Part shown: piece after piece, positions 1 to 9,529 of the stretch
Position numbering within the stretch: the first letter of the stretch is position 1
Layout of the letters: each line of letters begins with the position of its first letter
Assembly: GCA_003225295.1 (NCBI GenBank)
Contig: QHYZ01000056.1
Location: 62,001-126,000 of the forward strand
Source of the DNA: Acidobacteriota bacterium
Lineage (GTDB): Bacteria; Acidobacteriota; Terriglobia; Acidiferrales; UBA7541
Direction: 5' to 3'
Length of the DNA stretch: 64,000 bases
Translations under genes and position numbers: made by a program
The notes under the pieces: model-generated
What the model saw: the letters and a program-made list of their open reading frames with translations, nothing else
What the model was told of the DNA's origin: nothing
Databases searched by the model: none

Positions 1-2862
1 AGTGACGCCCAGAGCGGCGCTGCCCGTGGCGCAATTGATGATATCCGTGCGCACGGCGTAAAGCACCCCGCCGTTGGTGGTGACATAGATCACCCGGCCG
101 TCGAAGTTTTCGGTCGGCGCCTGGTCGATATCGTTCAGGCTGAAGGACGCCGATAGAGCTCCGGTATTGGTGCTGATTTTCCAAAGGCTGGGCTGGGCAA
201 TACCACCAGCGGAGCGGCTGGCGACCCAAGCCATGTTGTTGACGTAGTCTACATACGGAGTGGCGTTCACGATGTCCATGTTCCCCGGATTGAGTGTCCA
301 AACCGTTGCGCCGGTGTTTCCGTTCAAGCCGAAAACCCTATTGTTGGTTGTGCTGCCCGCGCCGACATTTCGCGTGGCCACGATGACCAGGTCAAAAGCG
401 CTGAGGTAGCCAACTCCGCTGAACGACTTCACCTGGACGGCTGGGGCCGCCAGGAAACCGCTGCCAGCGCCAGTGGTCAGCACTGCGGTTTGCCACAGCA
501 AGGCGCCCGTGTCTGCACGGAAGGCATAAACCGTGCCGTCGCCTGCGGCCACATAAGTGACGGCACAGACGTTTTTGCAGGTGGGATGGGATGTATCTGA
601 AGCAGCGATAAGCGGAGGCCGTCCCTGGATCGCGCCACCGGTAACACCCGATGTTCCACCGGGCTGATAATTGCGCTGGCCGTTGGTGACGCTCATGGCG
701 TGAACCGAGTTGTCGTTTCCACCGGTAACAACAATATTTCCGGGATCCAAGGCCGGTGCCGCCAGAGTCGTTGCGCCCGTCTTGTAACTCCAGTTCTTGT
801 TCGCGCCCCCGCCGGCCACCGTGGTGTTCGTTTGTGTAGCGGTGTTGCCGAAAGAATAGTGAGGTGCAGCAGTGGAAGCCGCCCCGGCAATGGCCGTGGC
901 ATCGTGGGTGTAGGCTCTGTAGGCGTACGGCGTGCCAGGAAGAACGATGCTGTTGTCTCCGTTTTCATCAAAGGCGCTGACGGTCGCGAACGCGCCGGTG
1001 TTGGCGGCGATGAATTGCCCGGCAACGGGCTGCGCCCCGGTGTTGTAGACCGTACCGTCGGCCGGAGCAAACGTCGGCGCGACGCCTCCTGCCTGCTTGG
1101 CGAACAATACGCCGTCGTAATTGGCATTTGTCGAGCCGATCGGAAACGTCCAGTTCAGCGTGATTTCCGAAATTCCCAGCGTCGGCACGCCGAGCGTCAC
1201 ATCGCGCAGATAGCGCAGGTTGAGCGTCGGCTGGTTGGCCACGATGTTTTCGCGCGATCCATACAAAGGCGACAAGGCATTGGCCGACTCGGCGGCGACG
1301 GCGGTCACCGGCTCGGGCTCGGTGTAGCGGCGGGCCAGGAAATTGTCGAAGTCGTAGTTCACTGGATTGCCGTCATAGACAAAGAGTCCGACGGAGCCGG
1401 CGGTCGTAACGTTGTTGTTGCCGACGATGGACGGCGCCTGCAGTACGCCACCGACGTAGGTGCGCATCGTTGCGGGGCTTCCGAAAAATGCTCCGGCGAC
1501 GGTATAGAACGTGGCGTCGACCCAGGGGTAGAGCGGCTCCTGCAAGCTAAGGAACGCGCCGGCATTCCAAGACGCGAGCTGCGACACTCGCTGGTTCGTA
1601 AGTGCTCCGATGGTGATGAACTGCAAGCAAGAACGGTACGCGGTCATATTGGCAGCCGTGGTCCCGCCAACCCGCCCCAGCGGGCATCCCGTGCTCTCCA
1701 GCCCCGCGACGGTAGTCATTCGAACGTCGGCCTGAACCAGCACGTCCCTCTCGTTGGCAACAGCAGTAAAGTAAATGACGTTTCGATTGGCGCCCACGGC
1801 ATTGGATTCGCGAAGGATCCGGTTTGTCCCGACGTCGGCCACCACGTTCCAAGGCCCCCCACCTTGTACCGTCCAGCCGGCAGGCGGCTGAGCAAGCGTA
1901 TCGGCGTCAAAATTGTCGTAGGCAAGATAGACGTTGTTCAGGTTAGCCGGGGGAGCAGGTGCGTTGGCGCTGCCGTAGAACAACGAGTAGCTCGCGTCTG
2001 TGCCATTGGCGGCGATATCCGCCCGCAACTTGAACCAGATCGTGCTGCTGGCGGCGTTGCAATTGATTACCTGCCGGTCGAGCTGCGTCCAAACGTTGGC
2101 GGCGAAGCGCGCGATGCGCAAGTCGTTGCAGTCGGCGCGCATCTTTCCGGCGATGACCAGAGCAGCGGTATTGAACCCGGTGATCTGCGCGCTGTAGCCG
2201 TTGTACCCGCCAAAAGGCGCGATGGCGCCAACCGTAACGGTGATGGCCCGAGTGAAGGACCACGTGACTCCATCTTCCAGCTGATCTTTCACCAGCAAGC
2301 CGTAATTCGGAATCGTTCCGTTAATCCAACCCTGGGGAATGTTCGCCGACGTCGAATCGCTCAGAACGTTAAACGAAACCGCCGTGCCCGCCGTCGTTCC
2401 CGAAGGCTGCGTGTCGGTCGCCGTGGGATCGAAGTCGCCCCCCGCGGTGGTCCATGCCAGCGCGCCATTCCGGGTATTCCAGGTGACCCCGGCTTCCGTC
2501 CAGTCGGTCAATCCGGTAATGCGATGGATTTCCTGGCTGCGACTGAGAAAGGGTGGCGTGGTGCGAACTAGATTGAGTGTCGAAGTCTTCAGTGCGGTGT
2601 TGGGGGTTAGTCCCGTGGTGCTGAGATCGAAACGCACCAAGGAACGTTGGTTGGCATTTTGCGCGGTATGCGTGGAAACCGTTGTCGCAGCGCCGTTATT
2701 GATCGCGGGGGCGGCTTGACTGACGGTCGCGTCTCGAGTCGATGTCACCGCGGTTTGTTCGTCCGAGAGGAGTGGCCTCGCCGGGCAAACCAGTAGCAGC
2801 ACGAGGAAGCAGCGTAGCGCGGTAGCTAGAAAACTTCGAATTGACCAGGAATTCGTTCTCAT
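1..2862 (-). CDS. Large exported surface protein (DNRLRE + DUF2341 + LamG-like + PQQ-type propeller), 3'-partial
   Basis: Reading the minus strand from an ATG at 2862 gives an uninterrupted 954-codon frame that runs off the left edge, so the C-terminus is missing. Residues 1-30 form a Sec-type signal peptide (hydrophobic core LLLVCPARP; no good lipobox). Residues about 60-195 read like a DNRLRE domain (LVRFDLS, WTEAGVTWNTRNGALAW). Residues about 210-305 match the DUF2341 pattern (MRADCNDLRIARF, IWFKLRADI, YSLFYG). About 310-515 is a LamG-like jelly roll (YDNFDADTLAQPPAGWTV). From about 680 onward are PQQ/pyrrolo-quinoline-type propeller blades (NKNWSYKTGATTLAAPALD, DGTVYAFRADTGALLW, GGVLYAVRTD). 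The ATGA overlap with the upstream gene implies translational coupling. It is likely a secreted or surface-attached adhesin-like protein; the ligand is unknown. Confidence 0.85.
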   Translation of the reverse strand, partial: MRTNSWSIRSFLATALRCFLVLLLVCPARPLLSDEQTAVTSTRDATVSQAAPAINNGAATTVSTHTAQNANQRSLVRFDLSTTGLTPNTALKTSTLNLVRTTPPFLSRSQEIHRITGLTDWTEAGVTWNTRNGALAWTTAGGDFDPTATDTQPSGTTAGTAVSFNVLSDSTSANIPQGWINGTIPNYGLLVKDQLEDGVTWSFTRAITVTVGAIAPFGGYNGYSAQITGFNTAALVIAGKMRADCNDLRIARFAANVWTQLDRQVINCNAASSTIWFKLRADIAANGTDASYSLFYGSANAPAPPANLNNVYLAYDNFDADTLAQPPAGWTVQGGGPWNVVADVGTNRILRESNAVGANRNVIYFTAVANERDVLVQADVRMTTVAGLESTGCPLGRVGGTTAANMTAYRSCLQFITIGALTNQRVSQLASWNAGAFLSLQEPLYPWVDATFYTVAGAFFGSPATMRTYVGGVLQAPSIVGNNNVTTAGSVGLFVYDGNPVNYDFDNFLARRYTEPEPVTAVAAESANALSPLYGSRENIVANQPTLNLRYLRDVTLGVPTLGISEITLNWTFPIGSTNANYDGVLFAKQAGGVAPTFAPADGTVYNTGAQPVAGQFIAANTGAFATVSAFDENGDNSIVLPGTPYAYRAYTHDATAIAGAASTAAPHYSFGNTATQTNTTVAGGGANKNWSYKTGATTLAAPALDPGNIVVTGGNDNSVHAMSVTNGQRNYQPGGTSGVTGGAIQGRPPLIAASDTSHPTCKNVCAVTYVAAGDGTVYAFRADTGALLWQTAVLTTGAGSGFLAAPAVQVKSFSGVGYLSAFDLVIVATRNVGAGSTTNNRVFGLNGNTGATVWTLNPGNMDIVNATPYVDYVNNMAWVASRSAGGIAQPSLWKISTNTGALSASFSLNDIDQAPTENFDGRVIYVTTNGGVLYAVRTDIINCATGSAALGVT

Positions 2863-3542
2863 CGCTCCGCTTCTACTTCCGCCCTGGCTGGAGTGGGGGG
2901 CTGGTGGGGGAGGAGTGTGAATTCCGATTCAAGCACCAGGCGGTCGTCCAGGAAAACGCGCACGCGCCAGGTCCCGCTGAGATTTCTTTGCGTGATATAT
3001 GTTCCACCGACGGGCAGCACGGTGAGAACCGAGGAATCGCCCCGGCTTTTCATCAGCAGGGTGGTAATCCCTTCCGGATGAACTTTGTTGGCATCAGCCA
3101 CGAGGTGCGGCGCCGCCGGGGCGGGTGAGACTTCACTGTTGAACGCCGGGGCCCTGGCCGGCGCAGGACCGCCAATCGAAAACCGTGTCTTTCTAGAGGA
3201 ATACATGCTTCCACCCGGCAAAAGAAATTCCACCGTCTGCACATGCTGGCCGCTCACACCCGGCCACACCACAAAAACGAACAGATCGCGAAGGTCGGCG
3301 ATGGGAAAGGTATCCTGCGTGGTCCGGCAGGAAGTATCCGGCGTCTCGCAATAGAAAATCTCCGGCCCGCGGGGCCGGGGTAGTGGGCGACGCGCGCCTA
3401 GCCGCGCGTCGGAGTTAAGACGGCCCTTTTCCTCGTTGGGCCGGACTGGCCGGTTCGAAGATTGGGCGGTGGCCTGCTCGGAAACACACCAGAGCAAGCC
3501 GAGAGAAGCGAAAATTAGAATGGCGAGACGAATCCGTCCCAT
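2859..3542 (-). CDS. Small secreted protein of unknown function, coupled to the large surface protein
   Basis: 227 residues. The ATG at 3542 is preceded by a good Shine-Dalgarno (GGAGG, about 5 nt away). An N-terminal signal peptide ends near SEQATAQS. The mature part contains a possible disulphide pair (FYCETPDTSC) and a beta-rich region with the phrases DLFVFVVWPG, TVEFLLPGG and GTWRVRVFLDDR, which resembles an immunoglobulin-like or NPCBM-like sandwich, but I do not recognise a named family. Its stop overlaps the start of the large surface protein by four bases (ATGA), so the two are one transcription unit and probably work together at the cell surface. Confidence 0.75.
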   Translation of the reverse strand: MGRIRLAILIFASLGLLWCVSEQATAQSSNRPVRPNEEKGRLNSDARLGARRPLPRPRGPEIFYCETPDTSCRTTQDTFPIADLRDLFVFVVWPGVSGQHVQTVEFLLPGGSMYSSRKTRFSIGGPAPARAPAFNSEVSPAPAAPHLVADANKVHPEGITTLLMKSRGDSSVLTVLPVGGTYITQRNLSGTWRVRVFLDDRLVLESEFTLLPHQPPTPARAEVEAER

Positions 3543-3579
3543 GGCTGCCTCCGCAGACCAGTTGTGCTACCTGCGAACA

Positions 3580-3608
3580 TGACCCTAGTTTCAAACTAAC
3601 TAGGGTCA
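3580..3608. promoter_or_regulatory. Perfect 11-bp inverted repeat, candidate operator or enhancer site
   Basis: TGACCCTAGTT at 3580-3590 is exactly mirrored by AACTAGGGTCA at 3598-3608 around a 7-nt spacer. A further copy of the GACCCTAG core occurs near 3734. The repeat lies between divergent genes, about 50-90 bp upstream of a candidate sigma-54 promoter, which is a typical position for an enhancer-binding protein. It has no T-tract, so a terminator is unlikely. Confidence 0.5.
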
Positions 3609-3658
3609 GGCGGGCTGTCTATAGGCCTATGGTTTGAAGTTTCTAAGAAACAAGGGTA

Positions 3659-3673
3659 TGGCAAGGCACTCGC
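3659..3673 (+). promoter_or_regulatory. Candidate sigma-54 (-24/-12) promoter for the UDP-glucose dehydrogenase gene
   Basis: The sequence TGGCAAGGCACTCGC has the hallmark GG and GC dinucleotides separated by 10 bases and agrees with the consensus TGGCACGRNNNTTGC at all but two defined positions. It is about 118 bp before the TTG start of the gene at 3791. No sigma-54 or activator gene is present in this window, so the assignment rests on the motif alone. Confidence 0.4.
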
Positions 3674-3790
3674 CCGAGAAATGGGGCGCCTACGAGGGAG
3701 GCTTTGTTCCTTCCGACGAATAGGTCAAAATAAGACCCTAGCATTCCACCGCGGACGGGGGTCCGAAGCTCATCCTAGGGAGAGTTCGTT

Positions 3791-5140
3791 TTGCGTCTTT
3801 CAGTCATCGGTTGCGGGTACGTAGGTCTCGTCACCGGAGCTTGTCTTGCCGAGGCCGGACACGAGGTAGTTTGCACGGACATCGATCGGGAGCGCATCGC
3901 CAAGCTCAATGCCGGCGGCGTTCCGATTTACGAGCATCACCTTGAGCAAATCCTCGCATCCGCTCGGAAGGCGGGAAAGATCTCCTACACCGCCGACGCC
4001 GGTGAAGCCATCCGCGCCGGAGATACCATCTTCATCTGTGTGGGAACCCCGCCGAAAGATTCCGGCGAGGCCGACCTCTCGGCCATCGACCACGTGGCTC
4101 GGCAAATCGCCGCGGAAGCGAAATCGCCTAAACTCATCGTTGAAAAAAGCACCGTCCCCGCGCGCACCGGGCTCGAACTCAGCCGCGCCCTTTCCGCGTA
4201 TTCCAAGAACAGCAACGTGAAATTCCGCGTCGCTTCCAATCCGGAATTCCTTCGCGAAGGCACCGCCGTCGCGGATTTTTTTCATCCCGACCGGATTGTC
4301 GTGGGTGTCGAGGATCCCTCTTCCGCCGCCGAACTCCGCGAAATCTACCGACCGATTCTCGAACGCAGTTTCCGCTGCCCGGTGCACAACGGAACCTGCC
4401 CCCCAGGCCGCATAGCCGAATTTCTGGTTACCACCATCAACAGCGCCGAGCTCATCAAGCACGCCTCGAATTCTTTTCTGGCGCTGAAAATCAGTTATGC
4501 CAATGTGATCGCTGATCTCTGCGAAAAGATCGGTGCCAACGTCGAGGAGGTTACGCATGCCATGGGACTCGACCCGCGCATCGGCGGAGAGTTTCTCAAG
4601 GCCGGGCTCGGTTATGGCGGTTTCTGTCTCCCCAAGGACGTACAGGCATTCATCCACTTGTCGGCTTCCGTCGGAGTGGACTTCGACATCCTGAAGGCCA
4701 CCGAAAGCGTCAACAAGCAGCGCATCGACCGCTATTTTGAAAAAATCCGCCAGGCGCTATGGGTGGTAAAAGGCAAGCGCGTGGCCGTCCTTGGACTGGC
4801 CTTCAAAGCCAACACCGACGACATCCGCTTCGCTCCCGCGCTGGAAGTCCTCAGGCGCCTGCTTGAGGAAGGCGCGGTGGTGCATGCCACCGACCCGGAA
4901 GGAATGCCGCGCACCAAGGCCCTCTTTCCACAAGTGCACTATCACGAAGACGCCTACCAGGCTTTGCAAGGCGCCGATGCCGCGCTGGTTTGCACGGAAT
5001 GGGATTCCTTCCGCAAGCTCGATTGGGATCGCGCCGGAAAAGTCATGGCGCGCAAACTGGTGATCGACGGAAGAAATCTCTACACCCCCCAGGGCATGCG
5101 CGAAAAGGGCTTCGAGTACTACTCCTTCGGGAGACAGTAG
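3791..5140 (+). CDS. ugd: UDP-glucose 6-dehydrogenase
   Basis: 449 residues. Oxidises UDP-glucose to UDP-glucuronate with two NAD+ in the cytoplasm. The N-terminal Rossmann motif GCGYVGLVTG is at residues 7-16; the catalytic cysteine is Cys279 in GYGGFCLPKD; the C-terminal UDP-binding domain contains GLAFKANTDDIR. Length is normal for the family. The start is a TTG at 3791 preceded by GGGAGAG about 6 nt upstream, and the Rossmann fold begins right after it, so no ATG is available closer. Its product is the substrate for the decarboxylase encoded convergently at 5373-6311. Confidence 0.93.
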   Translation: MRLSVIGCGYVGLVTGACLAEAGHEVVCTDIDRERIAKLNAGGVPIYEHHLEQILASARKAGKISYTADAGEAIRAGDTIFICVGTPPKDSGEADLSAIDHVARQIAAEAKSPKLIVEKSTVPARTGLELSRALSAYSKNSNVKFRVASNPEFLREGTAVADFFHPDRIVVGVEDPSSAAELREIYRPILERSFRCPVHNGTCPPGRIAEFLVTTINSAELIKHASNSFLALKISYANVIADLCEKIGANVEEVTHAMGLDPRIGGEFLKAGLGYGGFCLPKDVQAFIHLSASVGVDFDILKATESVNKQRIDRYFEKIRQALWVVKGKRVAVLGLAFKANTDDIRFAPALEVLRRLLEEGAVVHATDPEGMPRTKALFPQVHYHEDAYQALQGADAALVCTEWDSFRKLDWDRAGKVMARKLVIDGRNLYTPQGMREKGFEYYSFGRQ

Positions 5141-5372
5141 TCGTGGTTCGGGGGTGCGCCAGGTGCTCCCCCCGGCCCCACCGAATTCTCGCCTAGGGAT
5201 GAGGGTGGGTCTTAGCGTTGATCGGAGCGTGGGCAATTCGACGGAAATCCTAGGATGGTGCAAATAAACGCCGGGGATCTTTGCTAGTGGGAACAACCGA
5301 ATGAGAAGATTGCCGGGGGGCGGGCCGCCTCTGCTTCTTTTTTCTGATTCCCTACCTCTATCCCCTTCGCAC

Positions 5373-6311
5373 TCATCTTTTGCGGAACACTTCCTTGAAG
5401 TACGCCAGCGTCAGCTTCAACCCCTCGTCCAATCCCACTTTGGGCTCCCACTTCAGAATGCGCCTCGCCTTGGTTATGTCCGGGCAGCGGCGTTTCGGAT
5501 CGTCCTGCGGCAACGGCTTGAAGACAATCGGTGGGGCATGGTCAAAATGCTTGCGGATGCGTTCGGCAAATTCCAGGATGGTGATCTCCTGGGGGTTGCC
5601 GACGTTCGTCGGCAGGTGCTCATCGGACATCATCAGCCGGTAAATCCCGTCGATCAGGTCGTCGACGTAACAGAAGCTGCGCGTCTGCAGCCCATCCCCA
5701 TAAATCGTGAGCGGCTTGCCGCTCAGCGCCTGATACACAAAGTTTGGCAGCGCACGCCCATCATGCAACCGCATCCGCGGTCCATAGGTATTGAAGATTC
5801 GCACGATATGCGTGTCTAGCTTGTAGTAGCGGTGGTAGGCCATGGTCATGGCTTCGGAGAAGCGTTTCGCCTCATCATAAACGCCGCGTGGCCCGATGGG
5901 ATTGACGTGTCCCCAATATTCTTCGTGTTGCGGAGAAACTTCCGGATCGCCGTAGCATTCGCTCGTGGAGGCCAGAAAAAACTTTGCCTTCTTCGCCAGC
6001 GCCAATTCCAAAGCATTTTGCGTGCCAACCGAGCCCACCATCATCGTAGCAATGGGATGCTTCAAGTAGTCGGGAGGGCTGGCCGGTGAAGCGAAGTGCA
6101 GCACGTAACCCACTTTTCCCGCCACCTTCAGCGGCTTGCTCACGTCCGCCTTCTGAAACTTGAACTTTTTACTCTTTGCTAGATGGCTCAGGTTGCCCTT
6201 GGCGCCGGTAATAAAATTATCCAGCGCCAGCACGTGCCATCCTTCGGCCAGCAGCTTGTCGCAAAGATTCGACCCCAGAAATCCCGCCCCGCCCGTCACG
6301 ACGGCACGCAT
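5373..6311 (-). CDS. UDP-glucuronate decarboxylase (UDP-xylose synthase family)
   Basis: 312 residues of the extended short-chain dehydrogenase fold. The NAD motif [10 protein letters not shown] is at residues 6-15, and the catalytic Tyr145/Lys149 lie in RGVYDEAKR, a phrase characteristic of UDP-xylose synthases, as are [16 protein letters not shown] and [10 protein letters not shown]. The ATG at 6311 is preceded by a strong GAGGAGG; the open frame extends further upstream but the fold begins at this methionine. Facing Ugd, it would complete the route UDP-glucose to UDP-glucuronate to UDP-xylose, a donor for cell-surface glycans. A UDP-apiose or other NDP-sugar epimerase role is less likely. 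Confidence 0.85.
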   Translation of the reverse strand: MRAVVTGGAGFLGSNLCDKLLAEGWHVLALDNFITGAKGNLSHLAKSKKFKFQKADVSKPLKVAGKVGYVLHFASPASPPDYLKHPIATMMVGSVGTQNALELALAKKAKFFLASTSECYGDPEVSPQHEEYWGHVNPIGPRGVYDEAKRFSEAMTMAYHRYYKLDTHIVRIFNTYGPRMRLHDGRALPNFVYQALSGKPLTIYGDGLQTRSFCYVDDLIDGIYRLMMSDEHLPTNVGNPQEITILEFAERIRKHFDHAPPIVFKPLPQDDPKRRCPDITKARRILKWEPKVGLDEGLKLTLAYFKEVFRKR

Positions 6312-6612
6312 GCACCCTCCTCGAAAATCAATTCGACAGTGTAACGTGAGCGTGCTGGAACATCCAATCGTCTGAACTTTCCGCGGGGGCAGATCCATCT
6401 CCGGCGTGCCCAGCTGGCGTACTAATCAGAGTTAGCGGTGGCGTTGACGCGCGAAAGTGGAGAAACCCCCGGTGTGCTAGTCGTCATGAACTCCGCCCCG
6501 CGCGATTGGAGCACAGTTTCCGAAGGTTTGGTTTCTCTCCGGGTGTCTTTCTCGGATGTTCTGATTCGGTCATACCTTGAAGGGAATCTGCTGGCCAGGT
6601 GGTGTGTAGTTG
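6312..6612. other. Intergenic region, 301 bp, no gene supported
   Basis: Only short open frames without family resemblance or ribosome-binding sites are seen. It holds the upstream region of the decarboxylase gene (minus) and the downstream side of the hybrid kinase gene; I see no clear terminator hairpin. Confidence 0.5.
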
Positions 6613-8589
6613 CTAGCCTTTGACGGCGGGCACATCCAGCACTTCCTGGATCTTTCGGGCCAGCGCTTTGGGACGATATGGTTTCTGAATGAACGCGACG
6701 GCAGGGTCAAGGACGCCTTGTCGAGCAATCGCATCGTTGGTGTAGCCAGAAGTGAAAATTATTTTTATCTCTGGACGGAGTTCCGTCATGTGGCGGGCCA
6801 GCTCGGGTCCGCTCATTTCAGGCATTACCACATCGGTGAGCAGCAGATGAATCGGTCCGTCGAATTCCTTGGCCTTTTGCAGCGCCTCTCTGCCGGAGGC
6901 CGCTTCGAGAACCACATAGCCGACGCTCTCGAGATATTCCCGAGCCATTTCGCGAAGTGACACGGAGTCTTCGGCCAACAGAATTGTTTCGCAGGACTCG
7001 CGGACCACCGCCTCCGGCTCGTTTTGCTTGGCTGGCTGAACCGACTCGTCGACGCGCGGGAGATATACCTTGAAGAGGGTGCCCTGATTTAACTCGCTGT
7101 ACACCCAGATGTATCCACCGCTCTGCTTTACAATTCCATAGACCGTTGCTAGACCCAAGCCGGTGCCCTTCCCGAGTTCTTTGGTGGTGTAAAACGGTTC
7201 AAAGATTCGCGATTGGGTGTCGCGGTCCATCCCGCAACCTGTATCTTGGACCCCCAGCACGACGTAGCGCCCGGGAATGAGCACCTGATGCTCGCCTTTA
7301 TAGGGGTCGTCCATCTCAACGTTGTGGGCTTCAATTGTCAGTCGCCCCCCCTGAGGCATGGCATCCCGGGCGTTTATAACCAGGTTCAAAAGCACCTGCT
7401 CGATTTGTCCGGGGTCGGCCTTTACACGCCCGAGAGAAGGATCCAGCGAAATCTTGAACTCGATGTTTTCGCCGATGAGCCGACGAAGCAATGCCTGAGT
7501 CCGCTCGACAATTTCCTTGAGATCCAGCACTCGCGGCTGAAGCATCTGTTGCCGGCTAAACGCGAGAAGTTGTCGAGTCAGATCTACCGCCGATGCGCCG
7601 GCCCTCCTGATCATTTCAATTTTCCGGATGGCTGGATGATCGGGCGGGAGCGCGTCAAGAAGCACATCGGAATATCCGAGGATGACAGCCAGCAGATTGT
7701 TGAAATCGTGCGCCACGCCGCCTGACAGTTTGCCAATAGCCTCCATGCGTTGCGAAAGACGCCGTTGCTCCTCCATTTTCTTTCGTTCCGTGATGTCAAC
7801 GATGGTGCTCGAAACCAGAACCCCGTCGTCGGTGGCCAGAGGCGCCAGCGCGATTTCCACCGCAAACTCGGTTCCGTCCTTCCGGCGCGCGGTCAGTTCC
7901 TGGCCCACGGCCATGGGACGCGTGTGCGGCGCTTTCATGTAGCTGGATCGCTGCCCTTCATGAGAACGACGAAACCGCTCGGGCAGGAGCATTTCGATGG
8001 ATTCACCGATCAGCTCTCCACGGTCATAGCCGAACATGCGGAGTGCCTGCGTGTTCGCATCGATAACCATTCCCTGCTCGTTGGTGAGCAGAATGCCGAT
8101 GGGTGCCGTCTCCGAAAGGAGGCGGTAACGCTGTTCGGAGAGTTGCAGAGCCTGTTGCACACGAGCGCGGTGTTTTATCTCGGCACGGAGCTCGCTGGAA
8201 AGCTTGTGCCGCTCGACGGCATAGCGAAGAATTCTTCGCAATTGGCCGCCGTGTATCTGGCCCTTGATGACGTAATCGTGCGCACCCTCCCGCAGTGCGG
8301 CGATCCCCAACTCTTCATCCTGGAGCGCCGTAAAAACCACGACGCTGGCGCCCTCTGCCAGAGGCATGATGCGCCGCAAGGTTTCGAGGCCGGTGCTACC
8401 GGGAAGTCCCAAGTCGAGTAGGATGACCCGGTATAGAGAGTCCGGGGCGAGAAAGCGCAAACCTTCCTCGAAGGTCGACGCATGTTGCAGTGTAAAAATG
8501 CCATTTTCGTCATGTTCCAGCATTCCTTTGACGAGGCGCGCGTCAACCGCACTGTCTTCAATCAACAGAACATGAATCGTTTCTTTCAT
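6613..8589 (-). CDS. Hybrid sensor histidine kinase with receivers at both ends (REC-PAS-HisKA-HATPase-REC)
   Basis: 658 residues, soluble (no membrane segment). Order: receiver domain 1-120 with phospho-acceptor Asp59 (LLDLGLPG); helical linker; PAS domain about 150-268 (EQRYRLLSETAPIGILLTN); HisKA with His294 in GGVAHDFNNLL; HATPase with N box LVINARDAM, G1 DTGCGM and G2 GTGLGL; C-terminal receiver about 533-650 with Asp586 in LLTDVVMP. The start chosen is the ATG at 8589, directly before the first receiver; an open frame extends 16 codons further upstream. Being a receiver-headed kinase, it probably takes phosphate or a signal from another sensor. No cognate output regulator lies next to it, so the target is unknown. 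Confidence 0.9.
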   Translation of the reverse strand: MKETIHVLLIEDSAVDARLVKGMLEHDENGIFTLQHASTFEEGLRFLAPDSLYRVILLDLGLPGSTGLETLRRIMPLAEGASVVVFTALQDEELGIAALREGAHDYVIKGQIHGGQLRRILRYAVERHKLSSELRAEIKHRARVQQALQLSEQRYRLLSETAPIGILLTNEQGMVIDANTQALRMFGYDRGELIGESIEMLLPERFRRSHEGQRSSYMKAPHTRPMAVGQELTARRKDGTEFAVEIALAPLATDDGVLVSSTIVDITERKKMEEQRRLSQRMEAIGKLSGGVAHDFNNLLAVILGYSDVLLDALPPDHPAIRKIEMIRRAGASAVDLTRQLLAFSRQQMLQPRVLDLKEIVERTQALLRRLIGENIEFKISLDPSLGRVKADPGQIEQVLLNLVINARDAMPQGGRLTIEAHNVEMDDPYKGEHQVLIPGRYVVLGVQDTGCGMDRDTQSRIFEPFYTTKELGKGTGLGLATVYGIVKQSGGYIWVYSELNQGTLFKVYLPRVDESVQPAKQNEPEAVVRESCETILLAEDSVSLREMAREYLESVGYVVLEAASGREALQKAKEFDGPIHLLLTDVVMPEMSGPELARHMTELRPEIKIIFTSGYTNDAIARQGVLDPAVAFIQKPYRPKALARKIQEVLDVPAVKG

Positions 8590-9133
8590 GAATTCTCTTA
8601 TTGACGAGCCTGGAGTGCACCTACCGTCTTCGCGCACACGGCGTTACCCCAAGGAGACGTATCCCTCCACTAACCGAACGGTGCAATCCAGCAACCACGA
8701 AGGTGGTGGGTAAGTTGCTGAAAAGACAACGAATCCGGAAAAGACTGGCAATCGTGGGTGTTCTGAATTGAAACACTGGCTAGATTTCGTGCTTATTCGG
8801 AGAGCATCCCCTCAACCAGCTTCCTGCGAGGGATTCCCAAGCAGGGCTGATCGGTAGGTCTAGTAGGCAAGGCTTGCGATTCATTGGCGAGTCCTCTGGG
8901 TATCCTGGTCGTCTTTACAGGTTTTTGTTTGTTGAGCCGCCTGGACATCAGTATTCGACATTTCAGCATCCCGTTGATTCTCCTTATCCTTGTTATTGGC
9001 TCCCTGGCCGCGAATGATAGCCCGTCTCCAGCCGGCCTCTCCGAATCTGCGACGGCTTGTGGGGACCGCCGCAGTTGGATGCGCCCACATATCGTTGCTG
9101 AAGGTTCCCGGAAGGGCATGGCATGCGACCGTC
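8590..9133. other. Intergenic region, about 540 bp, no gene supported
   Basis: Short open frames exist on both strands here (for example 8884-9192 plus, 8793-9119 minus), but none has a family-like sequence. The region separates the kinase from the toxin-antitoxin pair and may carry remnants of decayed genes. Confidence 0.45.
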
Positions 9134-9529
9134 TCAGTGGTTTGATAGCGACGAAATACCCTTTATCGCGAGGAGTCTGGCGTCGGCTGTAACCAGGGTG
9201 AGCTCAAACACCTTGGCCGTCGCCACGAGGAATGCGTCAGCGGGATCCCTGTGAGGGAGGCGGATTTTGCACATTGAGAGAACGACTTCGGTTGTGATAG
9301 GAGCTTCTTTAGGTGGAAACGTCGCGAGCGCCTGCGCGACCCACTCTTCGGCATCCATATCCAACTCCACGCGGCCCTTCTCGACCAGGATCAGGAGTTC
9401 CCAGATGCTGATCGGGGAGAGCCATTTTTCAATCGCCGGATCCTCGAGCGCTCTCCGAACGCGGGACCCGATTTTCTCTGGCTCGAGGAAACTCCAAATC
9501 CAAATGTGAGTGTCGAGTAAAAGTTTCAC
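9134..9529 (-). CDS. PIN-domain toxin (VapC-like ribonuclease)
   Basis: 131 residues, the usual VapC length. Starts MKLLLDTHIWIW, typical of the DUF/PIN subgroup paired with Phd-type antitoxins. The acidic metal-binding residues are visible: Asp6, Glu44 (SIWELL), Asp95 and Asp98 (HRDPADAFL) and Asp116 (TADARL), so the nuclease site looks intact. The start overlaps the upstream antitoxin stop by four bases (ATGA), the usual coupling in such operons. It presumably cleaves RNA when the antitoxin is degraded; the RNA target cannot be read from sequence. Confidence 0.9.
   Translation of the reverse strand: MKLLLDTHIWIWSFLEPEKIGSRVRRALEDPAIEKWLSPISIWELLILVEKGRVELDMDAEEWVAQALATFPPKEAPITTEVVLSMCKIRLPHRDPADAFLVATAKVFELTLVTADARLLAIKGISSLSNH

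Noticed and set aside
700-2571. A 623-codon plus-strand open frame
   Set aside because: It is antisense to the large surface protein; its composition is arginine- and valine-rich without domain character, while the minus frame shows clear domains.
8884-9192. Plus-strand frame with a hydrophobic start near 8.9 kb
   Set aside because: No ribosome-binding site, and its C-terminal part lies antisense in the PIN toxin gene.
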